Shown here in pieces: positions 34,738 through 44,288 of a stretch of 64,000 nucleotides of DNA. Source of the DNA: Paracoccus pantotrophus. GTDB taxonomy: Bacteria; Pseudomonadota; Alphaproteobacteria; Rhodobacterales; Rhodobacteraceae. A program made the position numbers and the translations under genes. The stretch covers positions 1,129,501 to 1,193,500 of the forward strand of contig NZ_CP044423.1 in assembly GCF_008824185.1 (NCBI RefSeq), read 5' to 3'. Position 1 is the first letter of the stretch. Every line of letters starts with the position of its first letter. The notes under the pieces were generated by a model. It saw only the letters and a list, made by a program, of their open reading frames with translations, did no database searches and had not been told where the DNA came from.

Positions 34738-35400
34738 TCACTCGTCTTCGAACAAATCCTCGGCCATGGCTTCGGCATCCTCCTCGCCGGCCTCGCCGAA
34801 CAGGCCGGGCGCCAGCCCCTCGCCCGGCGGGCGCGATTCCAGCAGGCCTGCCGCGCGCAGCTCGGCCAGCCCCGGCAGGTCGCGGGCGCTTTCCAGCCCG
34901 AAATGATCCAGGAAGGCTTCGGTCACCACGAAGGTCACCGGCCGGCCGGGGGTCTGGCGGCGGCGGCCGATGCGGACCCAGTCCAGCTCGATCAGCTGGT
35001 CCAGCGTGCCGCGGCTGACGGCGACGCCGCGGATCTCCTCGATCTCGGCGCGGGTCACGGGCTGGTGATAGGCGATGATCGCCAGGGTCTCGGTCGCGGC
35101 CCGCGACAGGCGGCGGCTTTCGACCACGCTTTCCTGCATCAGGAAGCCCAGGTCGGCGGCGGTGCGAAAGGCCCAGGCATCGCCCACCCGCGCCAGCTGC
35201 ACCCCCCGCCCCTCATAGCGGGCGCGCAGCGCGCGCAGCGCCTCGGCCGTATCGCAGCCGGCCGGCAGGCGGGCGGCAATCTCGCGCTGGCTCATCGGCT
35301 CGGCCGAAGCGAAGAGGATCGCCTCGACCATGCGCTCCTGCTCGGGCAGGGGCGGCGGCGGGAAATGCTGGGAATCAGGGGCGATATGGTCCTGGCTCAT
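34738..35400 (-). CDS. scpB: Segregation and condensation protein B
   Basis: 220 residues with paired winged-helix domains. ERMVEAILFASAEPMSQREIA at the start and TLAIIAYHQPVTRAEIEEIRG in the second domain are the family signatures. It works with ScpA and SMC to organise the chromosome. The ATG at 35400 overlaps the scpA stop (ATGA). The C-terminal 30 residues are acidic. Confidence 0.93.
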   Translation of the reverse strand: MSQDHIAPDSQHFPPPPLPEQERMVEAILFASAEPMSQREIAARLPAGCDTAEALRALRARYEGRGVQLARVGDAWAFRTAADLGFLMQESVVESRRLSRAATETLAIIAYHQPVTRAEIEEIRGVAVSRGTLDQLIELDWVRIGRRRQTPGRPVTFVVTEAFLDHFGLESARDLPGLAELRAAGLLESRPPGEGLAPGLFGEAGEEDAEAMAEDLFEDE

Positions 35401-36230
35401 TCTGGACGCCTGCGGATGGAGATCGGGGCGAAGGTGCCGGCCTGGCTGATTTCCACCGCACCCTGCCGCGCCAGTTCCAGCGTCGCGGCAAAGGTCGCCG
35501 CGGTGGCCGAGCGGCGGCGCTGCGGATCGGCCTCCCAACCCTCGGGCAGAAAGGCCGAAAGCGCGGTCCAGTCCCCGGCATAGCCGATCAGCCCGCGCAC
35601 CCGGTCCAGCGCCTGCTCCATGCTCAGCACGTCCCGGCGGTCGAAGGCATAGGGGCGAAACTCGTCGCGGGTGCGCAGCCGGGCATAGGCGCGCATCAGG
35701 TCGATCAGCCCGGCCTGCCAGGCGACCTGGCGCTGGCGGGCGACGGTTTCGGGCGCGCCGCGGGGGAAGCGGTCCTGTCCCAGCCGGTCGCGGGCCATCA
35801 GCCGCGCCGCGGCCTCGCGCATGGCGTTCAGCCGTTCCAGCTGGAAGGCCAGATGCGCCGCCATCTCTTCGGCGCTCGGCCCCTCGGCCTCGGGGTCGGG
35901 CGGCAGCAGCAGGCGGGATTTCAGATAGGCAAGCCAGGCGGCCATGACCAGGTAATCGGCGGCCAGCTCGATACGCAGCGCGCGGGCCTCCTCGACGAAG
36001 GCCAGATACTGATCGGCAAGCTCCAGCACCGAGACCTGCATCAGATCGACCTTCTGCGTGCGCGACAGCGTGAGCAGCAGGTCCAGCGGCCCCTCGAAGC
36101 CCGAGACATCGACGACCAGCATCTCCTCGGCGCGGCGCTCGGCCACGGCTTGCGGGCCCAGCCCCGGCAGATGCGGCGCCGGGTCCGGTTCGGGGTCCGG
36201 CACGGGGGTCAGGTAGGGCACCTTGGTCAT
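35397..36230 (-). CDS. scpA: Segregation and condensation protein A
   Basis: 277-residue kleisin that bridges SMC heads. The conserved N-terminal helix region FEGPLDLLLTLSRTQKVDL and ADYLVMAAWLAYLKSRLLLP are present, and the C-terminal winged helix ends in the RRRPE tail. I choose ATG at 36230; the longer frame begins with TTG. It follows nagZ by 60 bases and overlaps scpB. The nagZ-scpA-scpB order is common in alphaproteobacteria. Confidence 0.92.
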   Translation of the reverse strand: MTKVPYLTPVPDPEPDPAPHLPGLGPQAVAERRAEEMLVVDVSGFEGPLDLLLTLSRTQKVDLMQVSVLELADQYLAFVEEARALRIELAADYLVMAAWLAYLKSRLLLPPDPEAEGPSAEEMAAHLAFQLERLNAMREAAARLMARDRLGQDRFPRGAPETVARQRQVAWQAGLIDLMRAYARLRTRDEFRPYAFDRRDVLSMEQALDRVRGLIGYAGDWTALSAFLPEGWEADPQRRRSATAATFAATLELARQGAVEISQAGTFAPISIRRRPE

Positions 36231-36290
36231 GTCGCGTCCAGGCAAGGGAACCTGCGCAGAATCCGCGATAGACAGGGCCTAGTCAACCGA

Positions 36291-37277
36291 TCAGGCCGCC
36301 AGCCCGCCAAGCGCCGCCAATTCGGCCCGCAGCGCGGCGGTGTCCTGCTGCACCGGCGCGCGGCGCAGGGCCAGCGCCGCCTCGGCCCGCAGGGCGGCGC
36401 GGGGGGACATGGCTCCGGCGGCCGCCACGATCTCGTCCATCTGCGCCAGGGTCTCGTTGCAGGACAGCACCAGGTCGCAGCCGGCGGCGATGGCGGCGGC
36501 GGCGCGCTCGGCCGGGCTGCCGGACAGCGCCTGCATGCCGATGTCGTCGGACATCAGCAGCCCGTCAAAGCCGATCTCGCGCCGGATCATCTCGATCACC
36601 GGGGCCGAGGCGGTGGCGGGCGCATCGTCGATGGCGGTAAAGCGGATATGCGCCGTCATCGCCATGGGCAGGTCGGCCAGCGCACGGAACGGGGCGAAAT
36701 CGCTGGCGCGAAGCTCGTCGAGCGAAGCCTCGACCACCGGCAGATCCTTGTGGCTGTCCACCCGCGCCCGGCCATGGCCCGGCATGTGCTTGACGACCGG
36801 CAGCACCCCGGCGGCCAGCATCGCCTGCGCCGCGGCGCGGCCCAGGCGGATCACCGTTTCGGCATCCGAGCCGAGGCAGCGGTTCTTCAGGAAGGGATGC
36901 GTCTCGTCGCGGGCGATGTCCAGGACCGGGGCGCAATCGGCGTCGATGCCGACGGCGCGCAATTCCTGTGCCAGCAGGTGATGGTGCAGCCAGACGGCGC
37001 GCTCGCCCCGTCCGGCCTGGTCCAGCGGCGCCGGCCAGTCGGTCCAATGCGGCGCGCGCATGCGCTGGACGCGCCCGCCCTCCTGGTCCACCAGCACCGG
37101 GGCGTTGCGGCCCACCGCCTCGCGCAGCTCGGCCGTCAGCCGGCGCAGGCGGTCCGGCGTATCGACATTGCGCGCAAACAGGATGAAGCCCCAGGGGTCG
37201 GCGGCGCGGAAGAAATCGCGCTCGGCCCGGCTCAGCTCCGGGCCGGCGATGCCGCCGAGGATGGTGGCGCCTGCCAT
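36291..37277 (-). CDS. nagZ: Beta-N-acetylhexosaminidase NagZ (GH3)
   Basis: 328 residues. Cytoplasmic glycoside hydrolase that removes N-acetylglucosamine from anhydromuropeptides in wall recycling. GH3 signature VKHMPGHGRARVDSHKDLP contains the Lys-His pair and the mobile loop His; the nucleophile Asp lies in LMSDDIGMQAL. Length fits NagZ. It starts nine bases after the SPOR-protein stop; both are transcribed with argS upstream. Confidence 0.93.
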   Translation of the reverse strand: MAGATILGGIAGPELSRAERDFFRAADPWGFILFARNVDTPDRLRRLTAELREAVGRNAPVLVDQEGGRVQRMRAPHWTDWPAPLDQAGRGERAVWLHHHLLAQELRAVGIDADCAPVLDIARDETHPFLKNRCLGSDAETVIRLGRAAAQAMLAAGVLPVVKHMPGHGRARVDSHKDLPVVEASLDELRASDFAPFRALADLPMAMTAHIRFTAIDDAPATASAPVIEMIRREIGFDGLLMSDDIGMQALSGSPAERAAAAIAAGCDLVLSCNETLAQMDEIVAAAGAMSPRAALRAEAALALRRAPVQQDTAALRAELAALGGLAA

Positions 37278-37286
37278 GTCAGCGGC

Positions 37287-38426
37287 TCATTTCGCCATGG
37301 CGGGGATGCAGTCCACGCCCTCGGCGATCAACGCCGCGCAAAAGCGCCGCGCCTCGTCGCGCGATTCGAAACCGGCGGCGCGCAGGCGCCAGAAGCTGCG
37401 GCCATTGGCCTTGTGTTCCTGGACCACCATGCCCTTGCCGGCGAAAAGCGCGCCGAACTTGCCCGAGACGCGGTTCCATTCGCCCCGTGCCAATGCATCG
37501 CTGTCGAAGGCGCCGATCTGCACCAGGGGCGCGCCCGAGGCGACCTGCACCGGTGCCGGGGCAGCGGCCGGGCGGCTTTCGGCAGCGGCAGGTGCGGGGG
37601 CCGGCGCGGCATCGCTGGCGACCGCCGGCGCGGCGGCGGCGACGCGGCGCGGACGCGGCGCGGGACGCGCCGATTGCGCGATGGCGCCGGGGGCCGGCAG
37701 GGCGCCGGCCTCGGCCAGCGCGGTGGTGATGGCCATGTCGCGCGTCTCATTGCCGGCAAGGTCGGTCACGGCCTCGTTCACCGGCGCATCGGCGGCGGGC
37801 GCGTCCGAGATCACCGCGCTGGCGACGCTTTCCGCCGCCGTGTCCGGCTGGGCCAGGGTCTCGCCGTCGGGACGGGCGATGACGCGGGCGGCTTCCTCGA
37901 ACAGCGGCGCATCAACCGGATGCGAGGGCTCTTGCGCCGTGGCGCCCAGTTCGCCCATGGGCACGTCCTGGCCGTCAAGCGGCGTGGCAGCGGGCGCAAG
38001 AGCCACGCGGTCCACCGCCCCGGCTTCGGCCCCGGCAGCGACCGAGTTCACCGCAAGGCCGGTGCGCTGGGTCAGCTCGCCGCCCGGATTGTCGGGCGCG
38101 GTGCGGGCCTCGCCCTCGATGGCGCGGATCACCGGCACGCCCGAGACGTCGCGCACCACCAGCTTGTAGCCCCAGACCGCCAGGATCACGATCAGCCCGA
38201 CCGAGACCAGCGCCCCGAGGTAATGCGTCAGCCGCGTGATCCGCCCCAGGAGCGAAGGCGATTCGGCCAGCGATTCGGCATGGGGGTAATGCTGTTCGTC
38301 CCAGCCGCCATCCTGCCAGTCGTCCTGATAGCCCTGCTGCCCCTCGGCATGGGCATAGCCCTGCGACAGCCTGTGGGGCTGCGACCCGTCAAACCCGCCC
38401 GAAGAGCGGAAATCTACTACCGTCAT
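37287..38426 (-). CDS. SPOR domain membrane protein
   Basis: 379 residues: a cytoplasmic N-terminal region of about 65 residues rich in Gln, Tyr and Asp, one membrane helix (about 70-90), a long Ala/Pro/Glu-rich low-complexity periplasmic linker (about 95-300) and a C-terminal SPOR domain (about 303-378, VQIGAFDSDALARGEWNRV). SPOR domains bind denuded septal glycan, so septal localisation is expected. The argS-SPOR-nagZ-scpAB order is conserved in related bacteria. Confidence 0.88.
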   Translation of the reverse strand: MTVVDFRSSGGFDGSQPHRLSQGYAHAEGQQGYQDDWQDGGWDEQHYPHAESLAESPSLLGRITRLTHYLGALVSVGLIVILAVWGYKLVVRDVSGVPVIRAIEGEARTAPDNPGGELTQRTGLAVNSVAAGAEAGAVDRVALAPAATPLDGQDVPMGELGATAQEPSHPVDAPLFEEAARVIARPDGETLAQPDTAAESVASAVISDAPAADAPVNEAVTDLAGNETRDMAITTALAEAGALPAPGAIAQSARPAPRPRRVAAAAPAVASDAAPAPAPAAAESRPAAAPAPVQVASGAPLVQIGAFDSDALARGEWNRVSGKFGALFAGKGMVVQEHKANGRSFWRLRAAGFESRDEARRFCAALIAEGVDCIPAMAK

Positions 38427-38495
38427 TCCTGCCTGCCTGCCGGTTGTTCCGACGCTGCTCGTTTATCTGCTCGTCCCCCGGCAGGGCGCCGTTTT

Positions 38496-40241
38496 TCAGC
38501 GCATTTCTTTGGCCGGAGTCACCCCCAAGATACCAAGACCGGCCGAAATGACAACGCCGACGGACCGTGCCAGCGCGATTTTCGCTGCCGTGGCCGCCGC
38601 ATCGCCCTCTTGCAGGAAGCGCAGGGCGGGCTCGTCATTGCCGCGGTTCCACAGCGAATGCAGTTCCGAGGCAATATCGTAAAGGAAAAACGCGATCCGG
38701 TGCGGCTCGTGCGCGCGGGCGGCGATTTCGACCGTGCGTGGCCATTCTGCAACTTTGCGGGCCAGTTCCAGCTCGGCCGGATGCGAAAGCTGCGCCAGAT
38801 CCGCCTGCGCCAGCGCCGCGTCCGAGGTATCGACCCCCATCGCCGCCGCCTTGCCCAGGACCGAGTTCACCCGCGCGCTGGCATATTGCACGTACCAGAC
38901 CGGGTTGTCCTTGGATTGCTCCAGCACCTTGTCGAAGTCGAAATCCAGCGCCGCGTCGTTCTTGCGCGTCAGCATGTGAAAGCGGGTGACGTCCGCCCCC
39001 GCCTGCTCGACCACGTCGCGCAGGGTGACGAAGGTGCCGGCGCGCTTGGACATCTTGAAGGGCTCGCCGTTCTTGAACAGCTTGACCAGCTGGATCAGCT
39101 TGACGTCCAGCGGCACACGGCCGTTCGACAGCGCCTTCACGGCGGCGGTCATGCGCTTGACATAGCCGCCATGGTCGGCGCCGAACACGTCGATCAGTGC
39201 ATCGAAGCCGCGCTCGATCTTGTCCCAGTGATAGGCGATGTCGGGCGCGAAATAGGTCCAGGAGCCGTCGGATTTCTTCACCGGCCGGTCCACGTCGTCG
39301 CCATGGGCGGTGGACCGGAACAGCGTCTGCTCGCGCGGCTCCCAGTCCTCGGGGGTCTTGCCCTTGGGCGGCTCCAGCACGCCTTCATAGATCAGGCCCT
39401 GCTGGCGCAGCCGCTCGATCGCGGCCTCGATCCGGCCGGTGCCGTAAAGCGCCTTCTCGCTGGAGAACACGTCCATATGGACGTTGAGCAGCGCCAGATC
39501 CTCGCGGATCATGTCCATCATCGCCTCGGTGGCGAAGCTGCGGATCTCGGCCAGCCATTCCGATTCCGGCTTGTCGAGCAGGCTGGTGCCGTATTTCGCC
39601 TTCAGCGCCTCGCCCACCGGGATCAGGTAGTCGCCGGGGTAAAGCCCCTCGCGGATCTCGGGCTCCAGCCCGTTGGCCTCTCGATAGCGTTCATAGGCGG
39701 ACCGCGCCAGCACATCGACCTGCGCGCCGCCGTCGTTGATGTAATATTCGCGGGTGACCTCATGGCCCGAGAAATCCAGAAGCGCCGCCAGCGCATCCCC
39801 GAAGACCGCGCCGCGGGTGTGGCCGACATGCATCGGTCCGGTCGGATTGGCGCTGACGAATTCGACGTTGATCCGCTGGCCCTTGCCCATCTCCGAGCGG
39901 CCGTAATCCCCGCCCTCGGCCAGCGCGGCGCGCACCACGCCCTGCCATTCGGCGGGCGCCAGGCGCAGGTTCAGAAAGCCCGGCCCCGCCACCTCGGCCG
40001 AGGCGATGCGCGGATCGGCGGCCAGGCGGGCGGCCAGCGCCTCGGCGATGTCGCGCGGCTTTTTCCCGGCGGGCTTGGCCAGCACCATGGCGGCATTGGT
40101 GGCCATGTCGCCATGCGCGGCGTCCCGCGGCGGCTCGACCGTCACATTGGCGGTGTCGAGACCCGTGGGCAGCGCGCCCGCCTGTTCCATCTGCGCCAGC
40201 GCATCAAGGACCAGCGCGCGGATATCCGAGAAAAGGTTCAT
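38496..40241 (-). CDS. argS: Arginyl-tRNA synthetase
   Basis: 581 residues, class I synthetase. The HIGH motif is HVGHTRG; the KMSKS loop is FKMSKRAGTFVTLRD. The N-terminal Add-1 domain (about 1-110) and the C-terminal DALR anticodon-binding domain (about 455-581, YVQYASARVNSV region) are present. GGAAG lies directly before the ATG at 40241, better supported than an ATG three codons upstream. First gene of the minus-strand cluster that continues to scpB. Confidence 0.95.
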   Translation of the reverse strand: MNLFSDIRALVLDALAQMEQAGALPTGLDTANVTVEPPRDAAHGDMATNAAMVLAKPAGKKPRDIAEALAARLAADPRIASAEVAGPGFLNLRLAPAEWQGVVRAALAEGGDYGRSEMGKGQRINVEFVSANPTGPMHVGHTRGAVFGDALAALLDFSGHEVTREYYINDGGAQVDVLARSAYERYREANGLEPEIREGLYPGDYLIPVGEALKAKYGTSLLDKPESEWLAEIRSFATEAMMDMIREDLALLNVHMDVFSSEKALYGTGRIEAAIERLRQQGLIYEGVLEPPKGKTPEDWEPREQTLFRSTAHGDDVDRPVKKSDGSWTYFAPDIAYHWDKIERGFDALIDVFGADHGGYVKRMTAAVKALSNGRVPLDVKLIQLVKLFKNGEPFKMSKRAGTFVTLRDVVEQAGADVTRFHMLTRKNDAALDFDFDKVLEQSKDNPVWYVQYASARVNSVLGKAAAMGVDTSDAALAQADLAQLSHPAELELARKVAEWPRTVEIAARAHEPHRIAFFLYDIASELHSLWNRGNDEPALRFLQEGDAAATAAKIALARSVGVVISAGLGILGVTPAKEMR

Positions 40242-40498
40242 GGCTTCCATCCGTAAGATCGCCCGGGGATAGCGCCTGCCCGAGGGGGCCGTCAACCGGC
40301 CCACGGAACAGCAGACGCGCATCAGATTGACGAAGAGCGGGTTTTCGGCTAGGCCCGCCCTGTCTGCATCCGGCAGGCAAGGCGAGGGGCGTGCGGAAAT
40401 TGCGTCCCGACCCGCCGCGACAATCCGGTTTCTCCGGAAGCGGCGATGGACGCAAGCACGGCGCGGGCTGTCCCGCGCATTTGATACGAAAGCCCTGA

Positions 40499-42655
40499 AT
40501 GACCAAGTTTTCCGATCTGAAGCTGGACCCCAAGGTTCTGAAAGCCATCGCCGAGGCCGGCTATGAGACGCCCACGCCGATCCAGGCCGGGGCGATTCCC
40601 CCGGCGCTGGAAGGGCGCGACGTGCTGGGCATCGCCCAGACCGGCACCGGCAAGACCGCCAGCTTCACCCTGCCGATGATCACCCTGCTCGGCCGCGGCC
40701 GCGCCCGCGCCCGGATGCCGCGTTCGCTGGTGCTGTGCCCGACGCGCGAACTGGCCGCCCAGGTGGCCGAGAATTTCGACATCTATGCCAAGCACACCCG
40801 ACTGACCAAGGCGCTGCTGATCGGCGGCGTTTCCTTCGGCGAACAGGACAAGCTGATCGACCGCGGCGTGGACGTGCTGATCGCGACGCCCGGCCGGCTG
40901 CTGGATCATTTCGAGCGCGGCAAGCTTCTGCTGACCGGCGTGCAGATCATGGTGGTGGACGAGGCCGACCGGATGCTCGACATGGGCTTCATCCCCGATA
41001 TCGAGCGCATCTTCCAGCTGACGCCCTTTACCCGGCAGACGCTGTTCTTCAGCGCCACCATGGCGCCCGAGATCGAGCGCATCACCGACACCTTCCTGCA
41101 TGCGCCCGAGCGCATCGAGGTCGCACGCCAGGCCACCACCAGCGAAACGATCACCCAGAAGCTGATCGAGATCACCCCGACCCGCCGCGACCAGACCGCG
41201 AAGCAGAAGCGCGAGTTGCTGCGCGCCCTGATCCGGGCCGAGGGCGAGGGGCTCAAGAACGCCATCATCTTCTGCAACCGCAAGACCGAGGTGGACATCG
41301 TCGCCAAGTCGCTCAAGGCGCATGGCTTCGACGCCGCGCCGATCCACGGCGACCTGGACCAGCGCCACCGCATGGCGACGCTGGACGGGTTCCGCGAGGG
41401 CACCTTGCGCTTCCTGGTCGCCTCGGACGTGGCGGCGCGCGGGCTCGACATCCCGGCGGTCAGCCATGTGTTCAACTTCGACTTGCCCAGCCATGCCGAG
41501 GATTACGTCCACCGCATCGGCCGCACCGGCCGCGCCGGGCGGCTGGGCACCGCGATCTCGATCGCGACGCCCGCGGACGAGAAATACCTGGGCGCCATCG
41601 AATCGCTGGTCAAGCAGACCCTGCCCCGCGCGCCGGTGCCCGAGGGCTTTGCCCTTTCCAGCGCCGCCCAGGGCGCGCCGCGTCCGGCGCGCGAGACCGG
41701 CCGCAAGGAACGCGGGCGCGACCGCGACCGCCGCGGCCGGCGCGACGACAGCGAACAGCGCGCCCAGGCGCCCATCCAGGCCCACGAGCCGCGCGCCGAG
41801 GCCAGGCCCGCCGAACAGGCCGAGCGCCGGCACGACCGGGCGCCCCGCGAGGAGCGCAGGGATGAACGCCGGGACGAGCGCCGCGAACGCCATGGCGAGC
41901 GTCACGACCGGCGCGAGGACCGCCGCACCGACCGCCATCCGGTCATGGGCATGGGCGAGCATATGCCCGAGTTCCTGACCCGCAGCTTCCGTCCAGGCTT
42001 CCGCGACCCCGTCGAGGAATCCGCCATCGAGGAAACCGCCGCCGAGCCACCGCGCGAGGATGTCGCACCTGAGCAGGCCGCCGAGCGCCCGTCCGCCGAA
42101 CGCAAGCCCGGCAAGCGCCGCCGGGGGGAATCCGCCCGCACCAAGCCGGCCGCGCAGCCTGCCGAGGCCGCGGCCGCGGAGCCGACCGCCGAGCCCGGCC
42201 CCGTGCCCGCCGAGGCTCCGATCCCGGCCCCGGCCGAAGCCTTGGCCGAACCGGCGATCCAGCCCGCGGAACCGGTAGCGGAACCGGCACCTGAACCGGA
42301 AACGGCCCCGGAAGCCGCGCCCGGGGAGGCCGCCTCCGCCGAACCGGCGGCCGAGCCCGAAGCCAAGGAAAAGCCTGTGCGCAAGCGCAAGCCGCGCACC
42401 CCCAAGGCCAAGGCCGACGCTGCCGCCGACGCCGACGCTGCGGCGATCCCGGCAGAGGCGGAACAGCCCGCGCCCGAACAGCCGGAAGCCGAAGCCGAAG
42501 CCAAGCCGGCCCGCAAGGCGGCAAAGAAGCCGGCCAAGCCCCGCGCGCCGCGCAAGCCCAGGGCCAAGGCGGCCGAGGCCGAAGCGATCACCCCCGGCGA
42601 CGCAGCCGGCACCGATGCGGCGCCGAGCCCGGACGATACCACCGCCGGGGCCTGA
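40499..42655 (+). CDS. DEAD-box RNA helicase with long disordered C-terminus (RhlE-like)
   Basis: 718 residues. The helicase core (about 1-390) has the Q motif (ETPTPIQ), motif I AQTGTGKTA, DEAD in VVDEADRMLDMGF, SAT, and motif VI HRIGRTGRAGR, matching RhlE-type enzymes. The remaining 330 residues are low complexity: first Arg/Asp/Glu-rich (about 400-485), then Ala/Pro/Glu-rich with Lys clusters (about 530-700), probably disordered RNA-binding. Role in RNA unwinding for ribosome assembly or decay is likely. The long antisense frames over it mirror its composition and are not genes. Confidence 0.9.
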   Translation: MTKFSDLKLDPKVLKAIAEAGYETPTPIQAGAIPPALEGRDVLGIAQTGTGKTASFTLPMITLLGRGRARARMPRSLVLCPTRELAAQVAENFDIYAKHTRLTKALLIGGVSFGEQDKLIDRGVDVLIATPGRLLDHFERGKLLLTGVQIMVVDEADRMLDMGFIPDIERIFQLTPFTRQTLFFSATMAPEIERITDTFLHAPERIEVARQATTSETITQKLIEITPTRRDQTAKQKRELLRALIRAEGEGLKNAIIFCNRKTEVDIVAKSLKAHGFDAAPIHGDLDQRHRMATLDGFREGTLRFLVASDVAARGLDIPAVSHVFNFDLPSHAEDYVHRIGRTGRAGRLGTAISIATPADEKYLGAIESLVKQTLPRAPVPEGFALSSAAQGAPRPARETGRKERGRDRDRRGRRDDSEQRAQAPIQAHEPRAEARPAEQAERRHDRAPREERRDERRDERRERHGERHDRREDRRTDRHPVMGMGEHMPEFLTRSFRPGFRDPVEESAIEETAAEPPREDVAPEQAAERPSAERKPGKRRRGESARTKPAAQPAEAAAAEPTAEPGPVPAEAPIPAPAEALAEPAIQPAEPVAEPAPEPETAPEAAPGEAASAEPAAEPEAKEKPVRKRKPRTPKAKADAAADADAAAIPAEAEQPAPEQPEAEAEAKPARKAAKKPAKPRAPRKPRAKAAEAEAITPGDAAGTDAAPSPDDTTAGA

Positions 42656-42664
42656 GCCGGTTCC

Positions 42665-44203
42665 ATGGCCCCTCCGGCCTGCACATCGCCATCGCGACGC
42701 GGGCGCCCGTCCTGGGCGATGCTCGCCCTTGGCGCGGGGCTGGGGGCCATGGCCGCGCTGGGTCAGGCGCCCTGGGATCTCTGGCCGCTGACCCTGCTGG
42801 CGCTGGCGCTGCTGTGCCGGCAGGTGGCGCGGGCCGAAACGCCCCGCGCCGCGGCCTGGCACGCCTTTGCCGCCGGGCTGGGCCATTTCGCGCTGGCGAT
42901 GTCCTGGATCGTCGAGCCCTTCCTGGTCGAGCCCGAGACCTATGGCTGGATGGCCCCCTTCGCGCTGGTGCTGACCGCGGCGGGCGGGGCGCTGTTCTGG
43001 ACTGCGCCGGCCTGGCTCGCCGCCCGGCTCGCGCCGGGCTTTCCCCGGCAGGGGCTGGGCTTCGCCGCCCTGATGGTGCTGTCGGACTGGATGCGCGGCT
43101 GGATCTTTACCGGCCTGCCCTGGGCGCTGACCGGCCATGTCTGGATCGACACCCCCGCCGGGCAGGTCGCGGCCACGCTTGGCGCGATCGGGCTGTCCGG
43201 CCTGACCATGCTGGCCGCCGCCCTGCCCCTGTGCTTTCGCCGGCCCGGCCGGTTGCCGGCCCTGCCCGGCACGGTGCTGGCCCTGCTGGTCGTCGCCACC
43301 GCCTGGAGCGCGGGGCTGGCGCGGCTGGCCCACCCCCTGCCGCCCGATACCGGCTTGCGGCTGCGGCTGGTCCAGCCCGACGCCACCCAGGCGCTGAAAT
43401 GGGATCCCTGGTGGTCCGAGGTGTTCTTCCGCCGCCTGCTCGACCTTTCGGCCATCCGCGACCCCGACATGCCGCCGCCGGATGTGGTGATCTGGCCCGA
43501 AACGGCGGTGAACTTCCTGCTGGAACAATCCGGCACCGCCCCGCAGGACATCGCCGCCTATGTCGGCGCCCCGGTCGTGTTGGGCATCCAGCGGGTCGAG
43601 GGCAGCCGCTATTTCAACAGCCTGGCCGAGTTCTCGGCCCAGGGCATCGGCCCGGTCTATGACAAGTTCCACCTGGTGCCCTTTGGCGAATACACGCCCT
43701 GGGGCGATGTGATGGCGCGGTTCGGCATCCGCGCCTTTGCCGCGCAGCACGGCTTCGGCTATTCGGCCGGGCCGGGACCGCAGGTCATGCGCCTGCCCGG
43801 CCTGCCGCCGATGCAGCCGCTGATCTGCTACGAGGCGGTGTTCTCCCATCACCTGATCGCCGGGGAAGACCGGCCGGGCTGGCTTTTGCAGGTCACCAAC
43901 GACGCCTGGTTCGGCCAGCTCTCGGGGCCATGGCAGCATCTGGCGCAGGCCCGGCTGCGCGCCATCGAATCGGGCCTGCCGCTGATGCGGGCGGCCAATA
44001 CCGGCGTCTCGGCGGTGATCGACGCGCGCGGGGGCTTGCGCGCCACGCTGGGCCTGAACCGCGCCGGGCGCATCGACGCCGCCCTGCCCGGCGCGCTGCC
44101 GCCGACGCCCTGGTCGCGGCTGGGCGACTGGCCGGCCGTGGCGCTGGCGCTGGCGGCCTTCCTGCTGGCCGCCCTGGGGCGGCGGCGCAAGTTGCGCAGT
44201 TGA
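42665..44203 (+). CDS. lnt: Apolipoprotein N-acyltransferase
   Basis: 512 residues, membrane enzyme that adds the third acyl chain to lipoproteins. N-terminal membrane helices (about 20-215), then a periplasmic nitrilase domain with the catalytic triad: Glu in WPETAVNFL, Lys in VYDKFHLVPFGEYTP, Cys in PLICYEAVFS. A last helix lies at the C-terminus. It starts ten bases after the helicase gene and may be co-transcribed. It complements the lolCD genes and bamE in this window functionally. Confidence 0.94.
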   Translation: MAPPACTSPSRRGRPSWAMLALGAGLGAMAALGQAPWDLWPLTLLALALLCRQVARAETPRAAAWHAFAAGLGHFALAMSWIVEPFLVEPETYGWMAPFALVLTAAGGALFWTAPAWLAARLAPGFPRQGLGFAALMVLSDWMRGWIFTGLPWALTGHVWIDTPAGQVAATLGAIGLSGLTMLAAALPLCFRRPGRLPALPGTVLALLVVATAWSAGLARLAHPLPPDTGLRLRLVQPDATQALKWDPWWSEVFFRRLLDLSAIRDPDMPPPDVVIWPETAVNFLLEQSGTAPQDIAAYVGAPVVLGIQRVEGSRYFNSLAEFSAQGIGPVYDKFHLVPFGEYTPWGDVMARFGIRAFAAQHGFGYSAGPGPQVMRLPGLPPMQPLICYEAVFSHHLIAGEDRPGWLLQVTNDAWFGQLSGPWQHLAQARLRAIESGLPLMRAANTGVSAVIDARGGLRATLGLNRAGRIDAALPGALPPTPWSRLGDWPAVALALAAFLLAALGRRRKLRS

Positions 44204-44239
44204 CGGCGGCGGGCAGGTCCACTAACGCTTCGCCTGACC

Positions 44240-44282
44240 GTCACAACGGCTTCCTGGCGTGGCGGCGTCATTTCAACGGAGC
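44240..44282 (+). promoter_or_regulatory. SAM/SAH riboswitch upstream of metK
   Basis: The core TCACAACGGCTTCCTGGCGT (44241-44260) followed by GGCGGCGTCATTTCAACGGA and GC matches, from memory, the compact SAM/SAH riboswitch of Rhodobacterales. The element ends in GGAGC (44278-44282), which is also the metK ribosome site six bases from the ATG, so ligand binding should hide it and lower translation. Confidence 0.9.
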
Positions 44283-44288
44283 ATCTTC

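Noticed and set aside
35853..40256. A very long open frame (over 1400 codons) on the plus strand across scpA, nagZ, the SPOR gene and argS
   Set aside because: It is antisense to five recognised genes, spans their intergenic regions and has a repetitive Gln/His/Arg/Gly composition typical of the mirror frame of high-GC genes.
40349..43939. A 1196-codon open frame on the minus strand over the helicase and lnt genes
   Set aside because: Antisense of two well-identified genes; its Gly/Arg/Gln-rich composition mirrors the Ala/Pro/Glu tail of the helicase.
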